NCBI GenBank assembly: GCA_964035575.1
Contig: OZ037834.1
Span: 2,201,598-2,265,597 of the forward strand
Direction of reading: 5' to 3'
DNA: 64,000 bases
Origin: Rhynchopus sp. YZ270_cl-10
Taxonomy: Eukaryota > Euglenozoa > Diplonemea > Diplonemida > Diplonemidae
The notes under the pieces were generated by a model. That model did no database searches, was not told the DNA's origin, and worked only from the letters and a program-made list of their open reading frames with translations. Position 1 is the first letter of the stretch. Each line of letters starts with the position of its first letter. Shown here piece by piece: positions 10,516 through 21,944 of the stretch. The position numbers and the translations under genes are program-made.

Positions 10516-12818
10516 CAATTCATTTGAAAAGAAAAAGAGGGAAAGAGAAAAAGCACCATCTATTCTATTTCAAAGAATAGGTGCGTGTACACAGTGCACA
10601 TCACCTCTTCACGCTTTTTTTTTTGTTAAAATGTGACCAAAAAAAGTCCTCAGTGAGCGCTTTTTTGGGTTCATCTTACAAACTTTTTTATTCCTTTTAC
10701 TTCCCGACATTATTATGTGTTTTTTCAATACAGCCGCCATCAACTTTTTTTTGTACAGGTTGGAAAAGACTGTGCACACTGCTTACACGTTTCCAACAGA
10801 GTAACCAACACCGTGCACAGCAGACTCAAGCCTCCACTAAGGCTTCGATAACCTGCGAAGAAGCGTCAGTGCCCTGCGCCCCGAGGCGCTTTGCACCACC
10901 CAACTACACCCCCCTTTTTTTTTGCTTTACTTCTTCACTTATTATTTAAGGATGTGTGCTGCAGGAGGCAAATTCATCCTGCAACTTTACGTATTTTCTT
11001 CCCCTCGGTGCCTAACGTCCGCTGAGGTGTGTTTTTTTTTTTTTTTTTTTTTTTTTTGCATTTTTTTGTCAACTTCTGTTTGGTGACAGTGTTCGAAAGA
11101 CGTCTACAGTCAAGCGAGGCAGACCTTCCATGTTTCTTAGTCCTGGAGTAAGCTGTTCTTACTGAGGGGTGAGGTGTGATGTCTGTAAGGACGTCGAAGA
11201 AGAAAAAAAAAACGCTTTGTGCTTTCATCCGGGGCTGGCATCGTGGGTCAGTCGAAGTGCCTATTCAGTAACTATTTTTCTTAAAACGCTTGTAGTGTGA
11301 AGGAGTATGTGGGGAGGGGCTAACTTGTGTTATCATATATTGATGTGTGTGTTTGAAAGCAAATGTGGGTGGTTCGAAAGTGAGCACATTTTCTTGGATA
11401 AATTGATGGAAATTGATGCAATAAAAAAAAATAAAATCTTTCCGCCTTTTTTCTTCTTCAATACAACAAAACATGTTTCGCCAATTGAACGAATTTGTAA
11501 CATAGTCACGCACTCCCGCGAAGAACGAAAAAAAAAAAAAATCTTCACCATTCCTAAATCATTGCGTATTGTGTGATAACTCGTCTCCGCCTGTGTCTCG
11601 GAATCAAAAAAAAAATATTACCCATCCTGGGCCCATGGACGCTGGAGTCGATTATTAGGAAGCCCGGCTTCCCTTCCCTTTTTTTTCAGCAACTCCCAAA
11701 GTGCAACACTCCGGGGGTTCAAAATCCCAACTGTCGCGTGTTCAGGCACAACATTGGTGCGTCCCAAAGGCGTTGTGCATCAACTTCACTCCCCGAAATC
11801 CTACACGGTTCCTTTTCACACCCCAGAAGGCAAAGGTTTCTTTAGAAACTTTGTTGTGAACGTTTTTTTTTGCGTACCTGATCTGAGATACTTTCTGTAA
11901 AACAGAAAGTCTAATATTGTGAACTCACACATGCGCTGCTTTTTCTTTTCTTCTTCCTTTTTTTGACAACCCTGGGCGGGTCGGCATGGTGTAATTGGGT
12001 CAGCACTTAAAACCGGTTTCGAGTTTTATTTGCTTGACAAAAAATGTTGTTTATTTTTGGTCAGCAGGTGAACCCACGGGAGAACTATAAATTTGTTGGA
12101 ATTGAAATGGAAAAATATAGTAAAAATTAGTGGGGAATTGTTTACTTAGGTTGTGAACGTGCACAACGAGGTTCAGCTTACAACGTTTCCCCCCTATTTT
12201 TCTTTCCCCACCACTCCCCCAAAAATCCCTTACGATGATGCTAAGGGTGGTCAAAAAGGTGCTAACGGTTGACTCTCCACAGACAGTGTGATTTGGGCCG
12301 ATACCCCTTTCCCCCACTCGGTGACTTAACCGCGGAGAGGCTTATCGCCCCTTCGTCTTGAAACTCCCTCACCCCCTCAGTGTGGGTGTAGTACAGCAAC
12401 CCAAACGTTTAGTACAGTTTACAGTTTAGTACAGATTGGTACAGTGCAAGGGGGTGTGTGAGTGCAGTTGCTCGAGAGCTTCTCAGGACGGTGATTGCAC
12501 CTTCTGTTCGCAGGAGTGTTCATGACTCCAAACATGCGGGGTTTTCTCGCGGAATTTTCTTTGGTGTGGATGCAAACTTTGAGGATTTAAAAAAAAACCC
12601 CTAGCTGAAGAAGGTGATGGGGGAACGTCTTACCGTCCTTCTTGTACTAAACCTAGTGATCTGTACCAAAGTGTAATAAAACCTAAAAATCTCAAGAGTT
12701 TTTAATACAGAGTTTTAATACAGTTTAATACAATAGCTGTTTACAACAACTTTGTACGAAAACCCTGCCAACACCCCCCTCTTTTTGTGATAATCTTATT
12801 TTGGATTAGTGTAGCGCA
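10516..12818. other. Intergenic, no gene supported
   Basis: T-rich and A-rich runs with short frames only. Bases 12390-12450 and 12650-12740 are rich in TTTAGTACAG / TTTAATACAG motifs on opposite sides of a 200-bp spacer. They may be the remains of a small element, but I could not define ends or a target duplication. Confidence 0.55.
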
Positions 12819-12826
12819 GTCTGCAC

Positions 12827-14020
12827 CAGGGCTGTTCCTTATTCTCGTTTTTTCCCCCAAAAATCGCTGGTTTTATTCTCGTTTTTTTCCTTTATTTTTT
12901 AAACCCGCAGAGGCAGGTTTTTCCTGCATTTTTGCCAGATTTGAGCCAATCCCGTTCTGTGGTGGGGCATATTCGGAAAAATGGACAAAATTTTAGTGAC
13001 TTAAATTTTCACAAATATGAACCCATACTCGTAAAGAAGGGTCATTTTCAGGTCTGAAAACCCAACTTCAGATGAAATTATGGTGTTGTTGACTGGGAAC
13101 AGGTAGCGCCGCAGGCGCACGGTACCCAACTTTTGTCTTTTTGTCTTTTCCTTTTTCTCTGCTTTCTTTTGATTGCGCGAGCCGATTGCTCTCCACGGTG
13201 GGGTCACATGTGTGTGCAAAAACACTCTAAAGTACCCTCACTATGAACTATGAGGTTCTCTGGTTTAGTCCGGTCTGCGAAAGAATTGCACCAAGCACGC
13301 GTGGTGCACGAATTATCAGTAACCTCAGTACATTTACAAAAGAAACGGCGGTCATGGCACCCAAAGGTTCCTGGCGAAGCCACGGTACGCAACATTTCAA
13401 AAAATGTTGACATAAAATGGCACTGTCGTTGGTAATTATCGTAAGTTTCCATAAATTTTACTTCCCTGTTTTGCTGAAACGAAAGTTTTTGGCGAAGCCA
13501 CGGTACGCAACATTTCAAAAAAATGTTGCTCAAAATTGCATACTTTTACTGCCACAGAACAGCTACAACTACAGTGCACAGAATACTTTTTTTTTGCTTA
13601 TTTCGCACATTTGGGAGCATGGGACCCCAACATTTTTTTCCTGGTCATTTTTTCCCAGACAGAAGTGCCTACATACCTTCCCCCTTAGGCGAAAAAAAAG
13701 TGTGGCAACCACGAAAATTCCTTCGGTGCGGCATTTCCAAAATCTAAAATCCGCATTTTGGGAGGCATATATGGGGAAAAGCCTGCGCCGCAGGCGGATT
13801 TTTTTTTTTTTTTGGGGGGGGTTTTTTTTTTTCCCCCCCACCCGAAAACCTGATCTTTGGCTTGTTTGCATACCACCCCGACCAGTGGTGTACAAAATTT
13901 TGGCTCCTAACCTAGTAGAAGCAGGCTAAAACCCAACGAAGGAAAAAAGGAAAAAAAAAAAGGAAAAAAAACTCAAAAATCAGAATCCCTTATTCTCATT
14001 CTCACTTAGGAACAGCCCTG
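12827..14020. mobile_element. hAT-like non-autonomous element, 1194 bp
   Basis: The ends are CAGGGCTGTTCCT at the left and its exact reverse complement at the right (13 bp), followed by imperfect matches around TTATTCTCG. The 8-bp target duplication GTCTGCAC lies at 12819-12826 and 14021-14028. An 8-bp duplication with CAGG ends is typical of the hAT superfamily. The interior carries the shared module found in other hAT elements here (GGCGAAGCCACGGTACGCAA, twice, in 13360-13520) and the palindromic GCGCCGCAGGCGC motif. No transposase frame is present. Confidence 0.9.
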
Positions 14021-14057
14021 GTCTGCACTGTAATTTTTTTTTTTTGAGCAACTTATG

Positions 14058-14713
14058 CAGGGTATTAGGGTGAAAATCCAAAATTCCGGAAAAAACTGGT
14101 TTTTCTGGTTTTCTCTCCTGGGTGGCGAAAACTAGTGTTTCCGGCGAAAACCTCCACCGTTGACGGACACAGTCACCTTTTTCGGGGGTGGGTCAGTGTC
14201 TTATCTTGGAATCCAGATTTCAAGATTGGGGAGGTCAGCTTGTTTTTTGCTCAAAATATATTTCGGCGCTGCTGACCAGTGTAGGCATCGGCAACATAGG
14301 GACTGTATTTTTTTGCGGAGCAAAAAAAATAATATAAAATGGCGCCGCAGGCGAAAAATTTTGGGGGTACGGTGTAAAAATCTAGCTTTTTACACCACAG
14401 AGCCACTCAACGAACCCTTTTTTGCGGAGCAAAAAATGAAAAATGGCGCCGCAGGCAAAAAAAAAAATCAAGGAACAGCCATTTCCCAAGGCATTCCCGT
14501 GGTTCAACCACGGTTCTACCAGGCGGGGAAAAAATGCGGGGGAAAAAATCGAGTCCGCCCTAATCTGGGGACGACATTTACAGAAAGGCCTGGTGAAAAG
14601 TGTCGGTTTTTTTTTTCCCTCCAGATTTCTCTGTTTTTTTTTTTTTTTTTGAAAACCAGTTTTTGGAAAAACTGGTTTTCAAAACCAGTTTTTTTAACCA
14701 CCCTAATACCCTG
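14058..14713. mobile_element. hAT-like MITE, 656 bp
   Basis: The terminal inverted repeats are 15 bp and perfect: CAGGGTATTAGGGTG. The target duplication AACTTATG lies at 14050-14057 and 14714-14721. Subterminal CTGGTTTT/AAAACCAG motifs repeat near both ends. The interior has two copies of a GGCGCCGCAGGC motif and the segment GAACCCTTTTTTGCGGAGCA, which recurs inverted at about 32440-32700. It lies only 37 bp from the neighbouring hAT element but has different ends. Confidence 0.9.
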
Positions 14714-14721
14714 AACTTATG

Positions 14722-15389
14722 GTTCGTTAGTCTTTCCTTCTTCTTCTTTTTTAGGTGCACTGTTCACGAGAGTACTTTGTATTTCAAGCCAAAAAAATTT
14801 TCAACCAAAAAGCCAGCAAAACCCATATTTTAAAGGTTTTGTCCCCCCTTTTTTAAAATTTCCAGTGCACTGCGTACTATGTGTTGTTGCACTCTTAATC
14901 TTTTGCTATGCCTTCATGGGCATGGGAGGTCCCTACTATTTTCTAGTATTGTCGGTCCTCCAGGACGTTTGTTGGGGGTTTTTTTTTGGGTCTTGCGGGT
15001 CAGACACTGCGCTGTGCGCAGATGGACGAAACCCTGAAAAAAATAAAGTGCAAGAATTTCCTCACCTTGGATCCCCCCCTCCTTTTCAAAAAAGGACACT
15101 CCCCACTGCCTCCCTCAAAAAAGTCTTTCAACAATGTTGTCGAAAAGCTAAGAATTTAAAAAAATGGATTTTCTTTCTCCCCCTTTTTTTCAGTTGCCCC
15201 CCCACCACCCCCAACCCCAACCCCATATATTTATATCATCTTCAAAACAGATTACGTCCAACAAAAAAAATTCACGAAAATTCACGAAAAAAAGCGGTTC
15301 TCTGGCACAATTCAACTAACCACCATCGTTAAAAAAAACCCCCCCTTTTACATGCCCTTTGTCGTAGTCCACAAAAAAGCAACCATACA
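14722..15389. other. Intergenic, repeat module near left edge
   Basis: Bases 14752-14790 are a copy of the dispersed 'TTCACGAGAG...TTTGTATTTCAAG' module. The remainder is T/C-rich DNA, becoming A-rich just before the ATG at 15390. No gene or RNA is recognised. Confidence 0.55.
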
Positions 15390-17519
15390 ATGAGTGATAC
15401 CGTTTCTCCCGATGTTGCGATTCCTAGCGATTCGTTGCCGGCATTGCTGCTGCAGGTCGAGGCGCAGCGGATGGCACTCGAAGTCATGACCGGCAAGACC
15501 TGCCAGGTCCAGCACGCCCTCCAACAGGTCCGCGACGGCCTGCTACGCGAAGTAGTAGACCTCCAACGTGCCGAGCAAAGCTTCTACAAAAGCGCCGCCC
15601 CCAACTTCTTCGAATCACAGTACACCAAAACCTATGGGAAGGGACGCCCTGATGCCGTGGCAAAAATGCAGGAAGGGATTGCGCATATTACCGACCTTCT
15701 AAAAGAGCAGAACACCACACTACGACTGCTTGCAGCAGGGACAGTACACACAGCGCCAGCCAAGCCTCTCAAGACACTTCGAACAAACAACCACAACAAC
15801 GCGCAAAAAGAACGCCTCCGGCAAGAGGTAAAACAACACACCGAAAAGCGTGAGGCTGTCCGCACCGTCGCCCTGCAGCACGCACCGCCTAAGACATTAA
15901 CAGTTGAACAATTGGTAGCACTAAACCAGGCTGCAGAAGAAAAGCATCGTGGCCAATTAATCGGTCTCCAAGCTGAGATTGATGTACTCAAGAAGAGAGT
16001 TGCCGCTGTGAACACTGCAGAGGCAAGAGAAATGGTGGATGTGACGAGACAGCATTTTTTTGAGCTGCGTGAAGGGATCTTCTTTGTGAAGCATGCGGTG
16101 CACGTCTTCCGGAAGTGGCTCTGGAAGAACCAGGTCTTTTCTCTCCTACACGACGCGGCAGTAAAACAAAGCAATAAGGTCCAGGGCCTAACGCTGATGC
16201 TCCCCTTGGTCACATCGATTGTTCACACTGCACACCGTTTCACATCCTCAGCTTTACGCCACCCACAGAACGTCCAAATCCTCAACGATGTAACATCCTG
16301 GTGGAACTCCGACACCAGCTCTCTTCCTGAAGACTTCATGACCGGGATTCCCTTTAAATTTGAGAACAAAGGCCACTTTGAACAAGAGGCCCTTATCATG
16401 CACAAACAATACAAGCTTACCACACATCTCCTCCACACTGCAAAGTCCTCTAGGGAGACCTGCATTAAACAAGCTGAGGAAATCGAAAAACTCAAAACAT
16501 CAATAAAAGAGCTGCAAGCTGAGAAAGAATTTATGGAACAACAACAGAATATGCTGAAGATGACAATAGAAGAGATGGCGAATGATCGCCGTGCAGGGAA
16601 AAGGGGGAAACGGGTTAAAGATAAAAAGGATCTTTCCAGCAAAAAGGGGAGTTCGCGCAGTATGTACGGCGCAAAGAGTTTTATGAAGGGTCCTGGGAAG
16701 AAGAAATCTGGGTTGAAACGACACAGTTCGCGTACCTCTCAGAAGTCGTTCAAATTCCGTTCTCTGTCTCGGTCTACGTCGCCAGGTTCTGCTACCACGG
16801 CGACTACGACTGCGTCACGTGCCTCGTTTCGTTCGATGTCATCATTCACGCCAAAAAGAGGAAAGAAAGGACGGAAGAGTATCAGGCCAGATCGCCACCA
16901 TGAGTCTTCATCATCTTCGTCTTCATCACTCAAAAGCACGTCGATTCGCAAGAAAAAACACGAAGAGGAGACACACCGCACCCGAGAAGCCGAAGAAATT
17001 CACGAAGAAAGCGAAGACAGCCTTTCCGACGGCGAAATTGAAGCGGTTGAAATGTTCACTCAGGTTATGGGCGCACGGCTGGTGGGGCAGTTCTTTGTGA
17101 AGTGGCTGAAGGTGCACTACAAAAGGGTGGGTGCGGAGTCAGTACGGCGGACTGTGGCGCAGACGTTGCACCAGACAGCAGCAGCATCGTTGAGGGGACA
17201 GCGTTTGGGTGACGTCTCACGACGGCAGGAGCGGGATGCGGTGCACAAAACGATGGAGCGGGTGACACGCCTGACCCTGCCATTGCACATTGCGCTGCCG
17301 GGGGGTGGGTCCAGTGGGGCACGCACGCAGCGAAGGGCGTTGTCTCCACAGAGGTGTGGTGGTGGTGGTAAGGAGATCTACGGTTACTTTGCCCCCCCAG
17401 CGACAGCGGCAGGCGAGGCAGCAGTGCATATGCCGCGTCCACCAGAGGGTGGAGCAGAAGCAGGTCCAGGTCTAGGGTGGATACAGACCTGGCGAGCAGC
17501 CCTGCATGGAGACAATTGA
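15390..17519 (+). CDS. Coiled-coil protein with Ser/Arg/Lys-rich region
   Basis: One uninterrupted frame of 709 residues, started at the first ATG (ACAATGAGTGAT). The N-terminal 330 residues are helical and Gln/Glu/Ala-rich. A clear heptad-bearing segment lies at about 355-400 (AEEIEKLKTSIKELQAEKEF). Residues about 400-510 are a basic, Ser-rich disordered stretch, and a run of Ser sits near 510-517. A second helical part lies at about 545-640 (MFTQVMGARLVGQFFVKWLK). The tail is Gly/Ala/Pro-rich. This layout suggests a cytoskeletal or scaffold protein. No transmembrane segment or catalytic motif is visible and I do not recognise the family. Its stop at 17519 is followed by 660 bases of non-coding DNA before NAA35. 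Confidence 0.75.
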   Translation: MSDTVSPDVAIPSDSLPALLLQVEAQRMALEVMTGKTCQVQHALQQVRDGLLREVVDLQRAEQSFYKSAAPNFFESQYTKTYGKGRPDAVAKMQEGIAHITDLLKEQNTTLRLLAAGTVHTAPAKPLKTLRTNNHNNAQKERLRQEVKQHTEKREAVRTVALQHAPPKTLTVEQLVALNQAAEEKHRGQLIGLQAEIDVLKKRVAAVNTAEAREMVDVTRQHFFELREGIFFVKHAVHVFRKWLWKNQVFSLLHDAAVKQSNKVQGLTLMLPLVTSIVHTAHRFTSSALRHPQNVQILNDVTSWWNSDTSSLPEDFMTGIPFKFENKGHFEQEALIMHKQYKLTTHLLHTAKSSRETCIKQAEEIEKLKTSIKELQAEKEFMEQQQNMLKMTIEEMANDRRAGKRGKRVKDKKDLSSKKGSSRSMYGAKSFMKGPGKKKSGLKRHSSRTSQKSFKFRSLSRSTSPGSATTATTTASRASFRSMSSFTPKRGKKGRKSIRPDRHHESSSSSSSSLKSTSIRKKKHEEETHRTREAEEIHEESEDSLSDGEIEAVEMFTQVMGARLVGQFFVKWLKVHYKRVGAESVRRTVAQTLHQTAAASLRGQRLGDVSRRQERDAVHKTMERVTRLTLPLHIALPGGGSSGARTQRRALSPQRCGGGGKEIYGYFAPPATAAGEAAVHMPRPPEGGAEAGPGLGWIQTWRAALHGDN

Positions 17520-18183
17520 ATTTCTCCTCCTTTTTGGAGGTGTTTCTGCACAGTGGTATTATGCATGGTTTTTTTTGCAACAGGTTTCTCAATGGGGTAA
17601 GAAAATCATGCGCCCTTTCTTGTCTTCTGTTCTCATCAGAAAGGTTGTGCACGAATTGCCCGAATTATTTACACATTTTTTTCATTTTTGTAATTTTGTG
17701 TGGCGTGCAAACAGTCCTAAAGCACCACACCAAAATTGTAACCCATTTTTTCTAACACGAATCAAACCTTCTCTTCTCTCTTCTCTTTTCAACCCCGACG
17801 GGACTCTCACCCTCTATGGCGCTTCATTCCAGAAGACTTACTCCTCCAACGTATGGCCCTCCCCATGGTGCCGACAAACATCTCAACCACCCCGGGGGTC
17901 ATATGACCGACATCAATCTTATCATTCATTTGCTTGACACTCTACACAAAGACCGAATAGGGGTCACGACTGCGATTTCCCAAAGGCAAGGTGTCGTTAT
18001 GTGTTGTCGCATCTCAACTCCTTTTGGATTTGCCAAAAAAAGGGGGGAAATCATGAACATTTCAGGTACCCGAAATGCGAAACGATCCCGCGCACGCAAC
18101 ACACATTGTCTAACAGCGTTCACCTTCTTCCACTTCCTCCTCCTCACCTCTATCACAACACTACAGAAACCCCCACCGTTGCA
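17520..18183. other. Intergenic / 5' leader of NAA35
   Basis: T-rich DNA followed by a mixed stretch (17760-18180) whose open frames lack domain content. The 60 bases before the NAA35 ATG are CA/CT-rich, as before other start codons in this window. Confidence 0.5.
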
Positions 18184-21046
18184 ATGCCCCCACCACCTGA
18201 GCCCCAATGGGAAGATATTACCACAGAGTTCAAGGAGCTCCATACCAAGCTGCCAAATGAGCTGATGGTCAGCGTGGCCGGCTTCGACCTGGTGCGTGTC
18301 ATGCACACCGTGGAGGCGATGGACCCGAAGATGGACCCAAGCCTGGGTTACGAATCCCGCCTTACCCTCCGCGAGGTGCTTGAATCCGGCCGCGTCAACA
18401 CCACACCAAACGACGAGCAGATCCTCGCACTCATGAAATATCTGTTTAAAGCGGAGGGCTGCTTTTTGAACGGTTTCTTTTTGCCCTCAAATATGTTTAC
18501 CTGCATTTACTTTCACAGAAGGGCGTTGGTGGAGGGGAACCCTCTGCTTGATGCGTACATTCGTGCCCTCGGTGTCAGCATTCATTGTATTACCCGCATT
18601 GTGCAGAAGGGTGACGTTGCGGAAGAGGAGGAGTTTGTGTCATTGCTCTTCGGGGTTGACTGTAGCGAGCTCGTCACGCCTGCGGAAGCTGCTGCAGAGC
18701 TGGAGCAGACACTCGCTGAGTTGAAACAAAGGGAACGTCTTTCCCTTGGAGACGACTTTGCGTCAGAAGAAGAGAGAGCCCTCCGTGAACGGACGGTAAG
18801 AGATGAAATGGCGTTCTTCTTTGAGCACAGAATAAATTGGTTAAAAGCTACCGCCCACCTCGACACCAGACAGCTCAAAAAAGCGGGCAACGCCTTAAAA
18901 CAAATGCAAGAAAAGCTGAAGAAAGCCCTCAAATCGATTTTCCCCGTTTCCAAGCCCGACGATGTCGCCGCAACCTCGAAGGACCCACTGCTTCAAGGAA
19001 TTGTGTTTGAGGAGGCGAAGTCGTGGTTAGTGCATTTTGTGTCGAACCCTCAGGTTTTCCCTACACTGCACGAGACGCTGCAGATATTCGATAGGGTAGC
19101 CGACGAGCAGCGGGAGTTGTGTCTGATCGAGGAGCGGTGCAAGAACCTGACCTCGGTGCTGGAGTTCACAGAGGCGTTCAGCGCACGCAAGCCGTCCCCT
19201 CATGTGGTCTCGCGGTCCCGCCTTATGGTCCTCCTCTACGAGAACCACCTCATCCTCAAGAAATACGACATGCAAGATCTCATCGTGCGACACCTGAGTG
19301 AGGAGCTCGGTGCGCCACTCTATGCACAGCTGATTGCAGACCCGTTGACGGTCACAAACTATGCGGGGATGGAGATCGTTGATGCCAAAGGGAAGGATGC
19401 GTACACTGGTATGGTCTATTTTCTTTTTGTCTGAGGAAACATGTGGTTTTGAAGAACACTGTAGATTTGCCAGTTATTGACAATGAAGTTTATTTTTTTG
19501 TGGTGATTTTGAACAAACGCAAAAAAAAAAAATAACACCGAAAAAAAAAACACAGGAGCGACCCCCGTTGGCGGGCCTGTACCGCACAGAGACCAGCTTG
19601 TGAGCTTCCTGCATGTGTTGCAGAACAACCTGCTTTCGTACCTGTACGCGCTTGTGCATAACCGTGCGCGCATGAGACGCCGGGTGAGCAACCTGCTTGG
19701 TGAGTGGGCCTATGCACAGAGCGTGGCGTGGGACTGTGACAAGGCGTGCTTCGACGGTGCGCTCATCCTCGACAAGAACGTGCCGGAGGAGGTGGGCCAG
19801 CGCACCATCGTCCTCAGCTCCATGGTGTACGACCTTGTGCTCAAGCTCATGGAGACGTACATCTCTCTGGGCTTCGAGCTCGAGCTCTTCTCGAACACAA
19901 GCACCGAAATCAAAGACATGCTGTGGTACGTCGAGTACATCGGTATGCACACACAGCCCCTCATGGCAGCTTGCCAACCCCTCCAAATTCTTCAAACACC
20001 ACACACACAGGTCTGCTCTCCTCCGAGAACCTGAAGATTTTGATGAAGACAAACGGTCTTGAGCCCAAAGCCATGCAAGGACTGAAGAAGTATAAGAACA
20101 TCAAATCGTCAGACCCTGCGAGGGTGCTCCCACCTGTGTACAGCACGCGTACACCGTGCAGACCACCGGAGTTTATGCTTGCACCTGGCGAGCTTGTGAA
20201 GAAGGGCCTTCTGCGCATCTGTGTGGCGCTTGCCGAGACGAACATCCTACGTGACACAGGGTCCCGCGCCAAGCGAGAAAAGTACCTCTCCAAAGCTACC
20301 CGCTTCAACAGAAGGCTGGCCCCGTTCCTGCAGCTCATGAAGCCGCAGTTCATTGGGTATGTGATGTGTCCCCCCCTTTTTTTCTCTCCAAAATATTACA
20401 ATCACAGATACGACACCTACATCACTCATACAAGCGCAAAGCGGCCGGCGCTGGATCTGCTGGAAGATGTATGTCATTTTGCAGGAAAACATTCCTCAGA
20501 ATGCTACGTGGACACCGATCTAACTATCACATAACCCCCCAAACAGGCACGCCAAAACTTCGAGAAGGCAGAAGGGTACATAGCGTTCCTGGAGAACCGC
20601 GTGAAGACATTCACACCCAAGGAGCGTGCGGAGTTTGACACTGTCAAGAAGGTATTATTTTTACTCTCTTTCTAAAAGGTCGAATTTATGATTTTCATGA
20701 AAACCGAAGGTACTTTAGGGTCTCTTGTCGACAATAAATAGACTGTCTAGGCAGCGATAGCACCAGATGAAAATATGAAAACCATTTTTTTCTCTGGTGC
20801 TTGGAAATCGGTCAATGGCTTGTCAATATCAATGGCCCCTCCCGGAGCACCACAATCTCTTTTTTTTTACAGGTTGCAAAGGCGAACCAGGTGTCCCTCA
20901 AGCTTGGCATCAAGGCTGCCGTCGAGGGCGCTGTGCAGCTGATGGAGGCCTCTGACGCACCTGAGGATGTTGTACCGGCACCGCGCGCGTACTTCGACTT
21001 CTGCTATTCCAACCTGCTCCCGGTTGTGAAGTTGAAAAAGGCCTGA
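18184..21046 (+). CDS. NAA35: NAA35/MAK10, NatC N-acetyltransferase subunit, six exons
   Basis: Predicted exons: 18184-19408, 19556-19942, 20011-20356, 20408-20468, 20547-20651 and 20873-21046, giving 765 residues, close to yeast Mak10 and human NAA35. All junctions keep frame. Introns are 147, 68, 51, 78 and 221 nt, four starting GTATG and one GTATT, all ending ACAG. The family hallmark is near the N-terminus: GFDLVRVMHTVEAMDPKMDP (residues about 38-57). Later segments NGFFLPSNMFTCIYF and LLFGVDCSELVTP also fit. NAA35 is the large auxiliary subunit that anchors the NatC complex at ribosomes, where NAA30 acetylates nascent chains starting Met-Leu/Ile/Phe/Trp. The start at 18184 gives MPPPPEPQWEDIT; in-frame sequence upstream looks non-coding. 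A copy missing the introns would break, so the gene depends on splicing. Confidence 0.92.
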
Positions 21047-21275
21047 AGGTCTAAGGGTTCGTGAAGGGTAAAGTGGGGGGAAGGTGGTGGGAATAGAATG
21101 GTGACAGCATCCAAACCAGCTGCGTTGGATAAGAAATACAATCAAAAGGGTTGCGAGAGAGAGAAAGAGTTAAGAGCGAGGAATAATCTCATAAGGTAGG
21201 TTGGGGGGGAAGATAGAAACAGAGGCCAAACGTTTTAAAAGCGTGTGTTTTTTTTTTTTTTTTTTGAGTTTAAAT

Positions 21276-21573
21276 CAGGCTCTCCGCTAGGATTTCCGAT
21301 TTTGAAAATATTCTGTTGATGGTCCACGTTGGTGGGGTACATGCTTGCGCCGCAGGCGCACGGTGCGCAACTTTTTTTTTTACCAACACCCGATTTTGAC
21401 TTTTTTGGGACGTTTGAGCACTCACCTCTCCATATCTTCTTCTCCTGAGCTTTTTTGACAGGTAGAACGGGTCTGAACCACTTAGCAGAACTTTTTTTTT
21501 TTTTCTTTTTTTCCCCATTTTCAAAAAGTTCTGTTGACAATCAACAGAACTTTAGTACCTAGCGGAGTGCCTG
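21276..21573. mobile_element. hAT-like MITE, 298 bp
   Basis: Ends are CAGGCTCTCCGCTAGG (left) and, reverse-complemented, CAGGCACTCCGCTAGG (one mismatch in 16). The target duplication GTTTAAAT is at 21268-21275 and 21574-21581. The interior includes GCGCCGCAGGCGCACGGTGC, the palindromic motif shared with the other hAT elements, plus a small TTCTGTTGACAATCAACAGAA hairpin-like stretch near the right end. It lies 229 bp after the NAA35 stop. Confidence 0.9.
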
Positions 21574-21581
21574 GTTTAAAT

Positions 21582-21944
21582 ACAAGGCCCCCCTAAGTAC
21601 AAGCCCCCCTTCAAGGGTTCCCCCCCTTTGAGAATTGGGTCTGGGAACTCCCGAAAAATAAAAAAAAATCTTTCTTTTTGCATTTACCTCCAAGACACAT
21701 GAGTGTATCAAGTTTATCGGTCAAAGTCTAGCTTCCGCGAGCCGCAAAGATGATACAAATCAGCTTTGTGTCTGGGTTTGTTCTCCAAAATGAACCTGGC
21801 GGGGCACTTCGAGGAGCCTCTTGTTGTTCCTTTGTTCCTTACCTCACAACCATCCAACTGAGTTTATAAACAGAAAACCAAAATGTATTTTCACCCCTCA
21901 CATCAGCCTCCAGGAAAAAAAAAAATACTCAAAAACTCCATAAA
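21582..21944. other. Intergenic, upstream of the MFS gene
   Basis: Unremarkable AT-rich and CA-rich sequence leading to the ATG at 21945. No RNA gene or repeat recognised. Confidence 0.5.

Noticed and set aside
12360-12780. Possible element with TAGTACAG-rich ends
   Set aside because: No convincing inverted ends or duplication; repeats on the two sides differ.
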